Source: CAWDLX01 sp963753485
GTDB taxonomy: Bacteria > Actinomycetota > Actinomycetes > Mycobacteriales > Micromonosporaceae
Direction of reading: 5' to 3'
Length of the DNA: 64,000 bases
Assembly (NCBI GenBank): GCA_963753485.1
Contig: CAVWCL010000013.1
Span: 84,202 to 148,201 of the forward strand
The position numbers and the translations under genes are program-made. Shown here piece after piece: positions 9,090 through 17,855 of the stretch. The notes below the pieces were generated by a model that was not told the origin of the DNA, did no database searches, and was given only the letters and a program-made list of their open reading frames with translations. Within the stretch, counting starts at the first letter, position 1. The number at the start of each line of letters is the position of its first letter.

Positions 9090-9827
9090 GTGGCGGATCT
9101 GCTGCAGGCGGCGACCTGGCATCGACAGGTCGCCGCTCTGATCGCCGCGGCCGATCGGGCGGGCGTGGCCGCGGCCGAGGTCCCTCGGCTGCGCGATCGG
9201 CTCGCCAGCCAGGAAGCTGGGCTCACCCAGATCGCATCGCGCGCCGGCGAACCATTGCCCGCCCTGCAACCGAGCCCGGGTGAGATCGCGGCGGCCGCCC
9301 CCGGCCTGGGTGATCTCACGACGGCCGCGGTGGCCCGCGCGGTCCGTACCGCCGAGTCCACCCTGGACGCGACCGACGACCTGCTCCGGGTCCTGATGGC
9401 GCCGGCCGGGCCGCGCCAACCACCAGCCGCCACCGGGCCCGCCGTCGCCTCGCCGGTTGGCGTGCCATCCTCCGGTCCGTCGGCCACGCCGCGAGCGGCT
9501 CCGGCGACCGCCTGGCCGGCGGGGGCCCGTAACGCGCTGGTGTACGGCGCCGCAGCTCTGGTCGTTCTCGCGCTGCAGGCGCTGGCCTTCCTCGCCTTCA
9601 GCGAGACCGCGCTGCCGTTGCTCGCACCGCTGTGCCTGCTCGTGCTGCCGGCGTTCGCCTGGGGGACGGGCTACCTGGTCGTGGGTCTGATCTACCGACC
9701 GCAGCCCGGCGGGCCGGCGGTGAAGCGGACGCCCCGGTTAGGTGCCGTGATCTGCCTGATCCCCGACCTGCTGCTCTGCGCCGGCGTAGGGGTGCTCGTC
9801 ATCCTGCGGGCGCTCAACCCGCAGTGA
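9090..9827 (+). CDS. membrane protein with N-terminal soluble region
   Basis: 245 residues from a GTG at 9090. The frame is open further upstream, but that part overlaps the divergent gene starting at 8948. Residues 1-100 are Ala-rich and helical (LLQAATWHRQVAALIAAADR). A Pro/Ala linker follows, then three hydrophobic segments (ALVVLALQALAFLAF, LLAPLCLLVLPAFAW, LIPDLLLCAGVGVLVIL). The function is not recognised. It converges on folE with a three-base gap. Confidence 0.55.
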   Translation: MADLLQAATWHRQVAALIAAADRAGVAAAEVPRLRDRLASQEAGLTQIASRAGEPLPALQPSPGEIAAAAPGLGDLTTAAVARAVRTAESTLDATDDLLRVLMAPAGPRQPPAATGPAVASPVGVPSSGPSATPRAAPATAWPAGARNALVYGAAALVVLALQALAFLAFSETALPLLAPLCLLVLPAFAWGTGYLVVGLIYRPQPGGPAVKRTPRLGAVICLIPDLLLCAGVGVLVILRALNPQ

Positions 9828-9830
9828 TAT

Positions 9831-10586
9831 TCAGCCGGCGGAGTTGAGGATCAGTCCCATCGCCTCGGCCCGCGACTTGGCGTCGCGCTTGAACTGACCG
9901 CGCACGGCCGAGGTCACCGTGCGCGCCCCGTTCTTTTGGATGCCGCGCATCGCCATGCACATGTGCTCGCAGTCGACCACCACGATGACTCCGCGGGGGC
10001 TGAGCACCCGCATCAACGTATCGGCAACCTGCGATGTCAAGCGCTCCTGAACCTGCGGGCGGCGGGCATAGACCTCGACGAGCCGGGCCAGTTTGGACAG
10101 ACCGGTGATCCGACCATCGGTACCGGGAATGTAGGCGACGTGCGCGACGCCGTGAAAGGGCAGCAGATGGTGCTCGCAGATGGACATGACCTCGATGTCG
10201 CGCACCAGGACCAGCTCATCGTGGTCGGCCTCGAAGGCCGTGGTGAGCACCTGCTGGGGGTCGACCCGCAGGCCGGCGAAGAGCTCGGCGTACGCTCGGG
10301 CGACCCGCGCCGGCGTCCGAACCAGCCCGTCGCGGTCGGGGTTCTCGCCGACCGCGACGAGGATCTCCCGGACGGCCGCCTCGATCCGGTCCAGATCCAC
10401 CGCGGTCTCGATCGCGCCACCGCTCCAATGACCGTTGACCAGGCGAGCCGCGAGGTAGTCCAGATCGGTGCCGTCCGGCTCCGTCGCCGACCCGTCGCGG
10501 GGGCCATCCGAGGAAGCACTGGCCGGACCGCCGGTCGCCGACGGAGCAGGCGAGGCGACGGCGCGGCTCAGCGCGGGCCGTCCCAC
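9831..10586 (-). CDS. folE: GTP cyclohydrolase I FolE
   Basis: Converts GTP to 7,8-dihydroneopterin triphosphate, the first step of tetrahydrofolate synthesis, as a cytoplasmic homodecamer. The zinc-site sequence SICEHHLLPFHG and the second ligand region VDCEHMCMAMRG are both present, as is the GLSKLARLVEVYARRPQVQE block. The core is about 190 residues; a 50-residue Ser/Pro/Gly-rich extension precedes it. The GTG at 10586 lies inside the last 19 bases of ftsH, so the start is uncertain and folE may begin later. Order ftsH-folE matches mycobacteria. Confidence 0.93.
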   Translation of the reverse strand: MGRPALSRAVASPAPSATGGPASASSDGPRDGSATEPDGTDLDYLAARLVNGHWSGGAIETAVDLDRIEAAVREILVAVGENPDRDGLVRTPARVARAYAELFAGLRVDPQQVLTTAFEADHDELVLVRDIEVMSICEHHLLPFHGVAHVAYIPGTDGRITGLSKLARLVEVYARRPQVQERLTSQVADTLMRVLSPRGVIVVVDCEHMCMAMRGIQKNGARTVTSAVRGQFKRDAKSRAEAMGLILNSAG

Positions 10587-12661
10587 CGGGTGTCGTCGTG
10601 CGCGCTCGCGTCGGCTGCGCCGAGGCCCCCGCTGTACTCGGCCTCAGCCGGGGCGGTGAGGGTGTCGGTGGTGGCTGACCCGTTCGCGTGCGCCCGAGCC
10701 GCATCGGCCTCGGCCGACGGGGAGACGGAAACCGACTCGGCGGGGGTGAGCACGGGCGGGCGGTCTGACGGCCGTCGCTTGCCGAATCCGTTGAACGGCG
10801 CCATCGGCTGGCGCTTCTCGACCCGGGCACACAGTCGGGCCATGTCCTGCTGGGACACGGTCTCCTTCTCGATCAGTTCGAGCACGATGGCGTCGAGGAC
10901 GTCCCGGTACTCCACCAGGATTTCCCAGGCCTCATCGTGGGCGAGCTCGATCAGCGCCCGGACCTCAGAGTCGATCTCGGCCGCGATGACATCCGAATAA
11001 TCCTTGGTGTGGCCCATGGTTCGCCCGAGGAACGGCTCATCCTGGCTGGTGCCGTACTTCACGGCGCCGAGCTTTGAGCTCATCCCGTACTGGGTGACCA
11101 TCGCGCGGGCGACCGCCGACGCCTTCTCGATGTCGTTGCCGGCCCCGGTGGTCGGCTCGTGGAAGACCAGCTCCTCGGCGGCGCGACCACCTAACGCATA
11201 GGCGAGGGTATCGATCATCTCACCGCGGGTCTGGGTGTACTTGTCCTCGGTCGGCAGCACCAAGGTGTGCCCCAGCGACCGACCGCGCGGCAGGATCGTG
11301 ACCTTGTGGACGGGAGCCAGCTGAGGCATCGCCCACGCGACCAGAGCGTGACCCGCTTCGTGGTACGCCGTGATCTTCTTTTCCTTGTCGCTCATCGCCC
11401 GGGTCCGCCGTTCGGGCCCGGCGATGACCCGGTCGATGGACTCCTCAAGGAAGTGGTTGGTGATCGCGCGCTTGTCGTTGCGGGCCGTGAGCAGCGCCGA
11501 CTCGTTGATCACATTGGCCAGGTCGGCGCCGGAGAAGCCCGGCGTCCGGCGGGCCACCGAGTCGAGGTCGACGTCGGGCGCGAACGGCTTGCCCTTGGCG
11601 TGCACCCGCAGGATCGCCTTGCGCCCCTCCATGTCGGGCGCATCGACAGCGATCTGCCGGTCGAACCGGCCGGGGCGCAGCAGCGCCGGGTCCAGGATGT
11701 CGGGCCGGTTGGTCGCCGCGATCAGGATGACGCCGCCCTTGGTGTCGAACCCGTCCATCTCCACGAGCAACTGGTTGAGTGTCTGCTCGCGCTCGTCGTG
11801 GCCACCGCCGAGCCCGGCCCCCCGATGGCGTCCGACCGCGTCGATCTCGTCGACGAAGACGATCGCCGGCGCGTTCGCCTTGGCCTGCTCGAACAGGTCA
11901 CGGACGCGGCTGGCACCGACACCGACGAACATCTCCACGAAGTCCGAACCGGAGATCGAGTAGAACGGCACGCCGGCCTCACCGGCGACGGCGCGGGCCA
12001 GGAGCGTCTTGCCGGTACCCGGCGGGCCGTAGAGCAGCACACCCTTCGGGATCTTCGCGCCGAGGGCCTGGTACTTGGCCGGGTTTTGCAGGAAGTCCTT
12101 GATCTCCTGCAACTCCTCGACGGCCTCATCCGCACCGGCCACGTCGGCGAAGGTGGTCTTCGGGGTGTCCTTGGCCACCAGCTTCGCCTTGGACTTGCCG
12201 AAGTTGAGCACCCGGCTGCCGCCACCCTGCATCTGCGACATGAAGAGCAACAACAAGATCACTAGGACGGCGATCGGCAACAGGTTGATCAGGAAGCTGA
12301 GCAGCACGCTGTCCTTGGTGACCTTGGTGTCGAAGTCATCCAGCTTGCCGGTGCGCTGCAGCCCGTCCAGCTCGGTCCAGATATCGCCGATCGACTGCGC
12401 GGGCACCTGCGCCGTCACGTGGTCGGTCTGCTGGCTATTTACTTCGATCTTGTTCCGGAGGTCGAGCACCAGGTTCTGTTCCCGATCCTCGAGCACGGCC
12501 TTCTTCACGTTCCCGCTGCGGAGCTCGGCGAGGGCGACCGACGTGTCGACCTTGGAGTAGTCCGTACCACCGGTGATGAAGCTGCTCAGCGCGATGGCTC
12601 CGACGATCACCAGGATGATCCACACCACTGGGCGGCGGAAGATACCACGGGTACGTTCCAT
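10568..12661 (-). CDS. ftsH: ATP-dependent zinc metalloprotease FtsH
   Basis: 697-residue membrane AAA+ protease that degrades misfolded membrane and some cytosolic proteins. Two membrane segments (about 12-30 and 118-141) flank an extracytoplasmic domain. The AAA module has Walker A GPPGTGKT at 212-219, Walker B IVFVDEID near 267-274 and the second region of homology ATNRPDILDPALLRPGRFDR at about 316-335. The zinc motif HEAGH is at 434-438. All catalytic features are intact. The C-terminal 60 residues are a variable Ser/Ala-rich tail. About 200 bases separate it from hpt upstream, enough for its own promoter. Confidence 0.97.
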   Translation of the reverse strand: MERTRGIFRRPVVWIILVIVGAIALSSFITGGTDYSKVDTSVALAELRSGNVKKAVLEDREQNLVLDLRNKIEVNSQQTDHVTAQVPAQSIGDIWTELDGLQRTGKLDDFDTKVTKDSVLLSFLINLLPIAVLVILLLLFMSQMQGGGSRVLNFGKSKAKLVAKDTPKTTFADVAGADEAVEELQEIKDFLQNPAKYQALGAKIPKGVLLYGPPGTGKTLLARAVAGEAGVPFYSISGSDFVEMFVGVGASRVRDLFEQAKANAPAIVFVDEIDAVGRHRGAGLGGGHDEREQTLNQLLVEMDGFDTKGGVILIAATNRPDILDPALLRPGRFDRQIAVDAPDMEGRKAILRVHAKGKPFAPDVDLDSVARRTPGFSGADLANVINESALLTARNDKRAITNHFLEESIDRVIAGPERRTRAMSDKEKKITAYHEAGHALVAWAMPQLAPVHKVTILPRGRSLGHTLVLPTEDKYTQTRGEMIDTLAYALGGRAAEELVFHEPTTGAGNDIEKASAVARAMVTQYGMSSKLGAVKYGTSQDEPFLGRTMGHTKDYSDVIAAEIDSEVRALIELAHDEAWEILVEYRDVLDAIVLELIEKETVSQQDMARLCARVEKRQPMAPFNGFGKRRPSDRPPVLTPAESVSVSPSAEADAARAHANGSATTDTLTAPAEAEYSGGLGAADASAHDDTRWDGPR

Positions 12662-12867
12662 GCTTCTTTGAGCGCTTTGCGCCCAGCCTCCCGATCAGTC
12701 GATCGACCCGTGCCACACAGCACACATCCGCGCCGACACCTGGCGCGGACGCGGGCGCCGCTCTGGCTCCCGGTCATTCGACGGTACACCGTGCGTGCCG
12801 CCGTTGCCGTGCCGCCTTGTGCTCTCCCCCGGCCGGCTCAGCCCCGCCTCAGGTCACCCGGATCGGC

Positions 12868-13440
12868 TCAGCCGCGGGAGTAAACCCCGGGGCGGAGTAC
12901 CCCGATATATGGCACTTCGCGGTAGCGCTCCGCGAAGTCCAACCCGTACCCGACGACGAACTCGTTGGGGATGTCGAAGCCGACGTAACGGACCTGGACG
13001 TCCACCTTGATCGCGTCGGGCTTGCGCAGCAGGGCGACCACCTGAACCGACGCCGCCGAACGGCTCTCGAGGTACTTCAACAGCCACGACAAGGTCAACC
13101 CGGAGTCGACGATGTCCTCCACCACGAGCACGTGCCTCCCGGCGATGTCCCGGTCGAGGTCTTTGAGGATACGTACGACACCGGACGAGGTAGCCCGCTG
13201 GCCGTACGAGGAGACTGCCATGAACTCCAGCTCGGCCGGGCGCGACTGGCGACCCAGGGCCCGGGCCAAGTCGGCCATGAACATGACGGCACCCTTGAGC
13301 ACACCGACGAGCAGCACGCCGTCCACGCCGTCGTAGTCGGCCGCGACCTGCTTGGCCAGCTCCTCGATCTTGTCGCGGATCTGATCCTCGGTGACGACGA
13401 TCCGCTCGATGTCGTCGTCGTACCAGTTAGCCATGGCCAC
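12868..13440 (-). CDS. hpt: hypoxanthine phosphoribosyltransferase
   Basis: Salvages hypoxanthine and guanine with PRPP to give IMP and GMP. The PRPP-binding motif VLVVEDIVDSGLTL is present, together with LVGVLKGAVMF near the N-terminus and VVGYGLDFAERYR near the end, all typical of the family; length (about 190) is usual. The frame begins at GTG 13440, but ATG at 13434 (MANWYDDD) is the more likely start. Either overlaps the end of tilS, so translation is probably coupled. The pair tilS-hpt is a common bacterial operon. Confidence 0.95.
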   Translation of the reverse strand: MAMANWYDDDIERIVVTEDQIRDKIEELAKQVAADYDGVDGVLLVGVLKGAVMFMADLARALGRQSRPAELEFMAVSSYGQRATSSGVVRILKDLDRDIAGRHVLVVEDIVDSGLTLSWLLKYLESRSAASVQVVALLRKPDAIKVDVQVRYVGFDIPNEFVVGYGLDFAERYREVPYIGVLRPGVYSRG

Positions 13441-14479
13441 AGCCTGCCCTATGCTCAGCGGCCGGTGGCGCGACGGGCCGCGCGCCGTCCGCGCCGGCCG
13501 GATCGGACTGGGCCTGCAGCCGCCCGGCCCGCCGGACGACTAGAATGCCGCCGGGTAGGTGCACCGGACCCTGGCCGCGCCAGCGCAGCACCAGAGCGTC
13601 GAGGGCGTCGATGTGCACCAGACCCAGCGCGGACCCCGGGCACCCGAGCGAGCGAGCCCAGGCGTGCAGTACCCGACCGCGAATCGCCGCCGGCAGCGCC
13701 GCCAGCACCGTCGCGTCCAAGTCACCCTCGTGGCCGGTCGCGGTCGGGAGCGCCTGTCCGGCCAGGTCATCCAGCACCGCGGTGTCGGCGGCGACGAGCC
13801 GCGCCGTGCGGGCCAGGTTGGCGGTGGTCGCCGGGCCGAGGCTCGCAGCGAGGCTCGCCAGCAGGTCGCGCGCCCGCGGCCGGGCGAACGCCAGGTCCTG
13901 ATTGTGCGGGTCGTCCCAGGCCGACAGGCCCAGGAATACGCAGGCGGCCCGCGTCTGCGCCCGGGACACGCCCAGCAGGGGCCGAATCAGGCAGACACCG
14001 TCCCGCGTGGTGCTCGGCGCCATCCCGGCCAGAGCGTGCGGGCCCGACCCGCGCAGGAGCGCCAGCAACACCGTCTCGGCCTGATCGTCGCGGGTGTGCC
14101 CGAGCAGGACCGCCCCCGCCCCGCATTCACCGGCGGCGGCGACCAGGGCCTCATACCTGGCCGCGCGGGCGGCCGCCTCCGGTCCCCCGGGCCGCCCGCC
14201 GACGCCGACCGGGCGCACCAGCACCGGATCGAAGCCCTCCTTGATCGCCCACTGGGCGACGATCGCGGCCCGCTGGGCCGAACCGTCCTGGAGCTGATGA
14301 TCCACCGTGATCAGACCGACCGGTCGGTCGAGCCGCGCCGCGACGAATGCGACCGCGGCGGCGAGCGCCAACGAGTCGGCGCCGCCCGAGCACGCCACCA
14401 GGACCCCGTCGGCGCGATCACGCAGGCAGGCCCGCGCGGCGCCGCGGATGGCGGCGACGGCGGGCTCGATCGGGGGCAT
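13427..14479 (-). CDS. tilS: tRNA(Ile)-lysidine synthetase TilS
   Basis: 350 residues. Modifies C34 of the CAU-anticodon tRNA-Ile to lysidine with ATP and lysine, giving AUA specificity. The PP-loop SGGADS is at about residues 31-36, followed by VDHQLQDGSAQRA, LLGHTRDDQAETVLLALLRGSG and RPLLGVSR, all diagnostic. The length is typical of actinobacterial TilS, which lack the long C-terminal domains of the E. coli protein. The last codons overlap the start of hpt. Confidence 0.95.
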   Translation of the reverse strand: MPPIEPAVAAIRGAARACLRDRADGVLVACSGGADSLALAAAVAFVAARLDRPVGLITVDHQLQDGSAQRAAIVAQWAIKEGFDPVLVRPVGVGGRPGGPEAAARAARYEALVAAAGECGAGAVLLGHTRDDQAETVLLALLRGSGPHALAGMAPSTTRDGVCLIRPLLGVSRAQTRAACVFLGLSAWDDPHNQDLAFARPRARDLLASLAASLGPATTANLARTARLVAADTAVLDDLAGQALPTATGHEGDLDATVLAALPAAIRGRVLHAWARSLGCPGSALGLVHIDALDALVLRWRGQGPVHLPGGILVVRRAGRLQAQSDPAGADGARPVAPPAAEHRAGCGHG

Positions 14480-14491
14480 GGCGCCGGGTGG

Positions 14492-15553
14492 TCAGGTGGC
14501 CAGCGGTTGGCGCCTGGCCCCGGTCCGGGCAATCCACGCGGGCGCGTCGGTGAGCTCCGACAGCAGGGGCAGGGTCAGCGGGGAACGCCATACCGTGTTG
14601 AAGCCGGCCATGCCCACCCGGTCGACGACCTCGTGCACGAAGCGCCGGCCCTCGGCGTACTGGCGCAACTTGGCATCGACGCCGAGCAGCCGGCGGATCG
14701 CCTTCTCCAGCACGTTGCCAGCCTCGCGGCGCCGGTTGAACTTGGCCCGGATATCGGCCACCGCGGGCACGACCTCCGGGCCCACCCCGTCCATGACGAA
14801 CTCGGCATGGCCCTCGAGCAGGGTCATCAGAGCGGTGAGCCGATCGAGCACGATGCGCTGGGCCGGAGTCTGCACGAGATCGAGAATCGAGGTGCGCCCC
14901 TGCGGGTTTCGTACCACGTCGACGACCGCGCCGAGCGCCTGGCGTACCCGGGCCGCCATCTGCTCGGGTGCGCCGCCGGCATCGACGAACGCCGCCACCT
15001 CGGCGAGGAAGTGCGCTCGCAGCCATGGCACCGCGGTGAACTGGATCCGGTGGGTGACCTCGTGCAGGCAGACCCACAACCGGAAGTCGCGCGGCGGCGC
15101 GGCCAGGCGGCGCTCGGCCTCCACGATGTTCGGCGCGACCAGCAGCAGCTGGCCGGGGTCGGCGGAGAAGACCTCGTACTGGCCCAGCACCCGGCCGGAG
15201 AGGTAGGCGAGAACGGTTCCGGTCTGCACCCCGGTGACCCGGGAGCCGACCGTCTCGACGAAGGCGCCCGGGCTGGTGGCGCCGGCCACCCGCGCGAGCA
15301 ACGGGGCCACCACCTGGCGGAGCCCATCGATGTTGACCCCGGCCCAGTCTTTGCGATCCACGATCCGCACCGGTGGCGGCGAGCCGGCCGGCGACATGCC
15401 GGTGTACGCCACCACATGGTCGGCCGCCTCGACCGCCAGCCGGCGCAGGTTGGCCACGACGTCATTCGCCTCGCGCAGGCTGACGCGGGGCCCGGACTTG
15501 CCGAGCAGGCCGGCGGTCGCCACCGCGACATCCCAGTCCACGAACTCGGTCAT
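14492..15553 (-). CDS. zincin-like metallohydrolase, DUF2342 family
   Basis: 353 residues. It has a zinc-peptidase motif HEVTH in CLHEVTHRIQF near residue 165 and the family phrases VVANLRRLAVEAADHV and LRAHFLAEVAAF. This is the actinobacterial DUF2342/zincin_2 family, of unknown function, often annotated as F420-associated; the mycobacterial member lies at the same place next to tilS. The ATG start at 15553 is preceded by GGAGGAGG inside the last unit of a tandem array. It also overlaps (ATGA) the stop of that unit's 13-codon ORF, so its translation may be fed by the array. Confidence 0.85.
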   Translation of the reverse strand: MTEFVDWDVAVATAGLLGKSGPRVSLREANDVVANLRRLAVEAADHVVAYTGMSPAGSPPPVRIVDRKDWAGVNIDGLRQVVAPLLARVAGATSPGAFVETVGSRVTGVQTGTVLAYLSGRVLGQYEVFSADPGQLLLVAPNIVEAERRLAAPPRDFRLWVCLHEVTHRIQFTAVPWLRAHFLAEVAAFVDAGGAPEQMAARVRQALGAVVDVVRNPQGRTSILDLVQTPAQRIVLDRLTALMTLLEGHAEFVMDGVGPEVVPAVADIRAKFNRRREAGNVLEKAIRRLLGVDAKLRQYAEGRRFVHEVVDRVGMAGFNTVWRSPLTLPLLSELTDAPAWIARTGARRQPLAT

Positions 15554-15708
15554 TCCGCCTCCTCCGCTGAGGGAAGCGCGTCGTCGGTCATTCCGCCTCC
15601 TCCGCTGAGGGAAGCGCGTCGTCGGTCATTCCGCCTCCTCCGCTGAGGGAAGCGCGTCGTCGGTCATTCCGCCTCCTCCGCTGAGGGAAGCGCGTCGTCG
15701 GTCATTCC
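15550..15708 (-). repeat. 38-bp tandem array of four ATGA-coupled mini-ORFs
   Basis: Four full 38-bp units plus six bases of a fifth, starting at 15551, 15589, 15627 and 15665. Read on the minus strand each unit is a 13-codon ORF (MTDDALPSAEEAE) whose TGA overlaps the ATG of the next unit (ATGA). The last TGA overlaps the ATG of the zincin gene. ORF spans are 15705-15664, 15667-15626, 15629-15588 and 15591-15550. Each ends with GGAGGAGGCGGA directly before the next ATG, a strong Shine-Dalgarno. The period is not a multiple of three, so successive ORFs change frame and only this coupling joins them. Confidence 0.9.
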
Positions 15709-15760
15709 CCCACGGTACCCGCGAGCTCGGCGGCGACGACCGCGACGGATCCGGGGCCCG

Positions 15761-17779
15761 TTACCCGCAGCCGCAGGCGGCGATCGCGGCCGCCACCCGG
15801 TCCAGCGCGGCCTCGGCCTGGCTGGCCGCGGTGGTGCCGTTGGCGACCACGGCGAACGAGAGCAGCCGGCCGTCGGCATCCACGGCGAGCCCGGCGAGTG
15901 CGTTGACCCCGCTCAGGGTGCCGGTCTTGGCCCGAACGGTGCCGGCCGCCGCGCCGCCGGACGCCTGCCGCAGATAGCGGCTCGACAACGTGCCCGAGTA
16001 CCCCGCGACCGGCAGTCCGGAGAGGATCGGCCGAAGCTGTGGGGCGTCGGTGGCGGCCGCCTTGGCGAGCAGCGAGGTGAGCAACTGCGTGCTGACCTTG
16101 TTTGCGTGGGAGAGCCCGCTGCCATCGACCAGACCAAGACCGGCCATCGGGACGCCGAGCTCAGCCAGCGCCTGGCGGGTGGCCGCGGCACCACCCTCGA
16201 AGCTGGCCGGCTGCCCTTTGGCCAGCGCGGTCTGGCGGGCCAGCGCCTCGGCGATCAGGTTGTCGCTCTGTTGCAACATCATCTCCACCAGCCGGGACAC
16301 CGGTGGCGACAGCACCTGGCCCAGGGGGCGGGCGTCCGCGGGGGCCGTGCCGAAGCTCACCGCGGACGCCGGCAGGCCGAACGCCCGGGCAAAAAGCTGA
16401 CCGGCGGCCAGGTCAGGCTGCGGGTAGCGGGGCGACTGTTCGGCGGTGCGCCTGGGGTTCTGCCGGGCGCCGTCGGTCATCAGCGCGGTGATGTGCGCGA
16501 TGAACCCGTCCTTGGCGTCCTGCGCGAACCAGGTCGGTGCCAGCGTCGGGCCGGAGTAGAGCGACGAGTCGACCACGATATGAGTCGGTGCGTCGCCACC
16601 CATCGTCGCGACCACCTGCTCGGCCAGCCTGTCCAGGCGGGCCGCGCCCGGGTACGACATGGTCGCGCTGGCGGCGAGCGTCGGGTCGCCGCCACCCACG
16701 AGCACCACCTCGCCGGGCGCGGTGCCGGCCACCGCCCGGGTCGCAATCCGGTAGTCCGGACCGCGCGCGGTCAGCACCGCCGCCGCGGTGAGCAGCTTCG
16801 CGGTGGAGGCCGGGATGACCGCGCCGCCGCCAGCGAGGTCGAAGAGCGGGTCACCACTGGCCACATCGACGACCGAGGCACTGACGTGACCGAGAGCGGC
16901 GTTCGCGAGCAGACCCTGGATACGGGCGGCCAGGCCGGCCGGCGACGGCTCCGGCGCCTCCGTGCCGAGGGCGGCGAGCACCGGTCCGGCCGGGGCGTCG
17001 ACCGGCCCGGGGCGCCACGTCGGCGCGGCTCCGTGCGGACGCACCAGGCCGGCCGTGAGGCCCCCGCCGATCGCCAGGACGGTGACGATGATCGCCGCGA
17101 TCAACCATCGACCCGACCGAAGGCGACGCCCCGCCGGCGAGGCGTCGGCCGGCCAGTCATCGCCGTAGCCGTCCAGCGGCCGCGCGGGCGGCCGAGTGTC
17201 GCGGCGCCAGCCCGGACCGCGCACCGGTCCGGGGCGGGGCGGAGCCTCCGGCGCCCAACCGACCGGTGGCCGCGGCGGGGACGCCGCCGGTGGCGCTGGC
17301 GCCGGGCGGACCGGGGCCGATGCGATCCGGGTTGGTGGCGGCTCGGATCGCGGCGGGGCCGGACGCGCCGGCGGGGGCGTAGTGGGTGGTGCGGCCGCAA
17401 CCGCGTCGGCCGGATAACCAGACTCATCGGGGAGCTCCGATTCGTCGGTTCGGGCCTTGTCGCTTTTGTCGCGTTTTTCCTTCTTCGGCTTGGGTGCCAC
17501 CAGGCGGTCGAGGAAGCCCTGCTTCGCCGGCTTGACCTCGATCACCGGCAACACGACGTGAATCGGCTCCAACGGACGCTCCGGCACCTCGGGTACCGCG
17601 GCCCGAGCCTTCGCCCCCGCGGTATCGGCCGGCGCGACGACACCGGTGCCGGGGCGCACGACACCGGTCCCCGGCCGCACGACGCCGGTGCCCGGGGGGA
17701 CGTCCCCGGGCGGCGGCGCCGCCGCGCCCGGCGTCTGCTCGCCGTCGTCGACGCCTGGCTGCGTGTCCGGTCGCGCCAC
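15761..17779 (-). CDS. dacB: D-alanyl-D-alanine carboxypeptidase/endopeptidase PBP4
   Basis: 672-residue penicillin-binding protein of peptidase family S13 that trims or cuts peptidoglycan stem peptides outside the membrane. A long Pro/Lys-rich cytoplasmic region (about 1-235, with three RPGTGVV/PPGTGVV repeats) precedes one membrane segment (WLIAAIIVTVLAIGGG). The enzyme domain has the SxxK motif STAK near 320, SxN as SDN near 505 and KTG near 616, so it should be active. The cytoplasmic extension is much longer than in mycobacteria and could be a regulatory or interaction tail. It is divergent from ppa, with the shared control region at 17780-17855. Confidence 0.92.
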   Translation of the reverse strand: MARPDTQPGVDDGEQTPGAAAPPPGDVPPGTGVVRPGTGVVRPGTGVVAPADTAGAKARAAVPEVPERPLEPIHVVLPVIEVKPAKQGFLDRLVAPKPKKEKRDKSDKARTDESELPDESGYPADAVAAAPPTTPPPARPAPPRSEPPPTRIASAPVRPAPAPPAASPPRPPVGWAPEAPPRPGPVRGPGWRRDTRPPARPLDGYGDDWPADASPAGRRLRSGRWLIAAIIVTVLAIGGGLTAGLVRPHGAAPTWRPGPVDAPAGPVLAALGTEAPEPSPAGLAARIQGLLANAALGHVSASVVDVASGDPLFDLAGGGAVIPASTAKLLTAAAVLTARGPDYRIATRAVAGTAPGEVVLVGGGDPTLAASATMSYPGAARLDRLAEQVVATMGGDAPTHIVVDSSLYSGPTLAPTWFAQDAKDGFIAHITALMTDGARQNPRRTAEQSPRYPQPDLAAGQLFARAFGLPASAVSFGTAPADARPLGQVLSPPVSRLVEMMLQQSDNLIAEALARQTALAKGQPASFEGGAAATRQALAELGVPMAGLGLVDGSGLSHANKVSTQLLTSLLAKAAATDAPQLRPILSGLPVAGYSGTLSSRYLRQASGGAAAGTVRAKTGTLSGVNALAGLAVDADGRLLSFAVVANGTTAASQAEAALDRVAAAIAACGCG

Positions 17780-17855
17780 CGACCCCTCCTCTGCTCGCCG
17801 CCCTGAGCGTAGGTGACACTAGCTCTACATCAAGCCACGCCCAAAGGAGCGCCCG

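Noticed and set aside
13559..15646. 695-codon plus-strand open frame opposite tilS and the DUF2342 gene
   Set aside because: Low-complexity Arg/Gln/His composition and no motif; the minus-strand genes are well supported.
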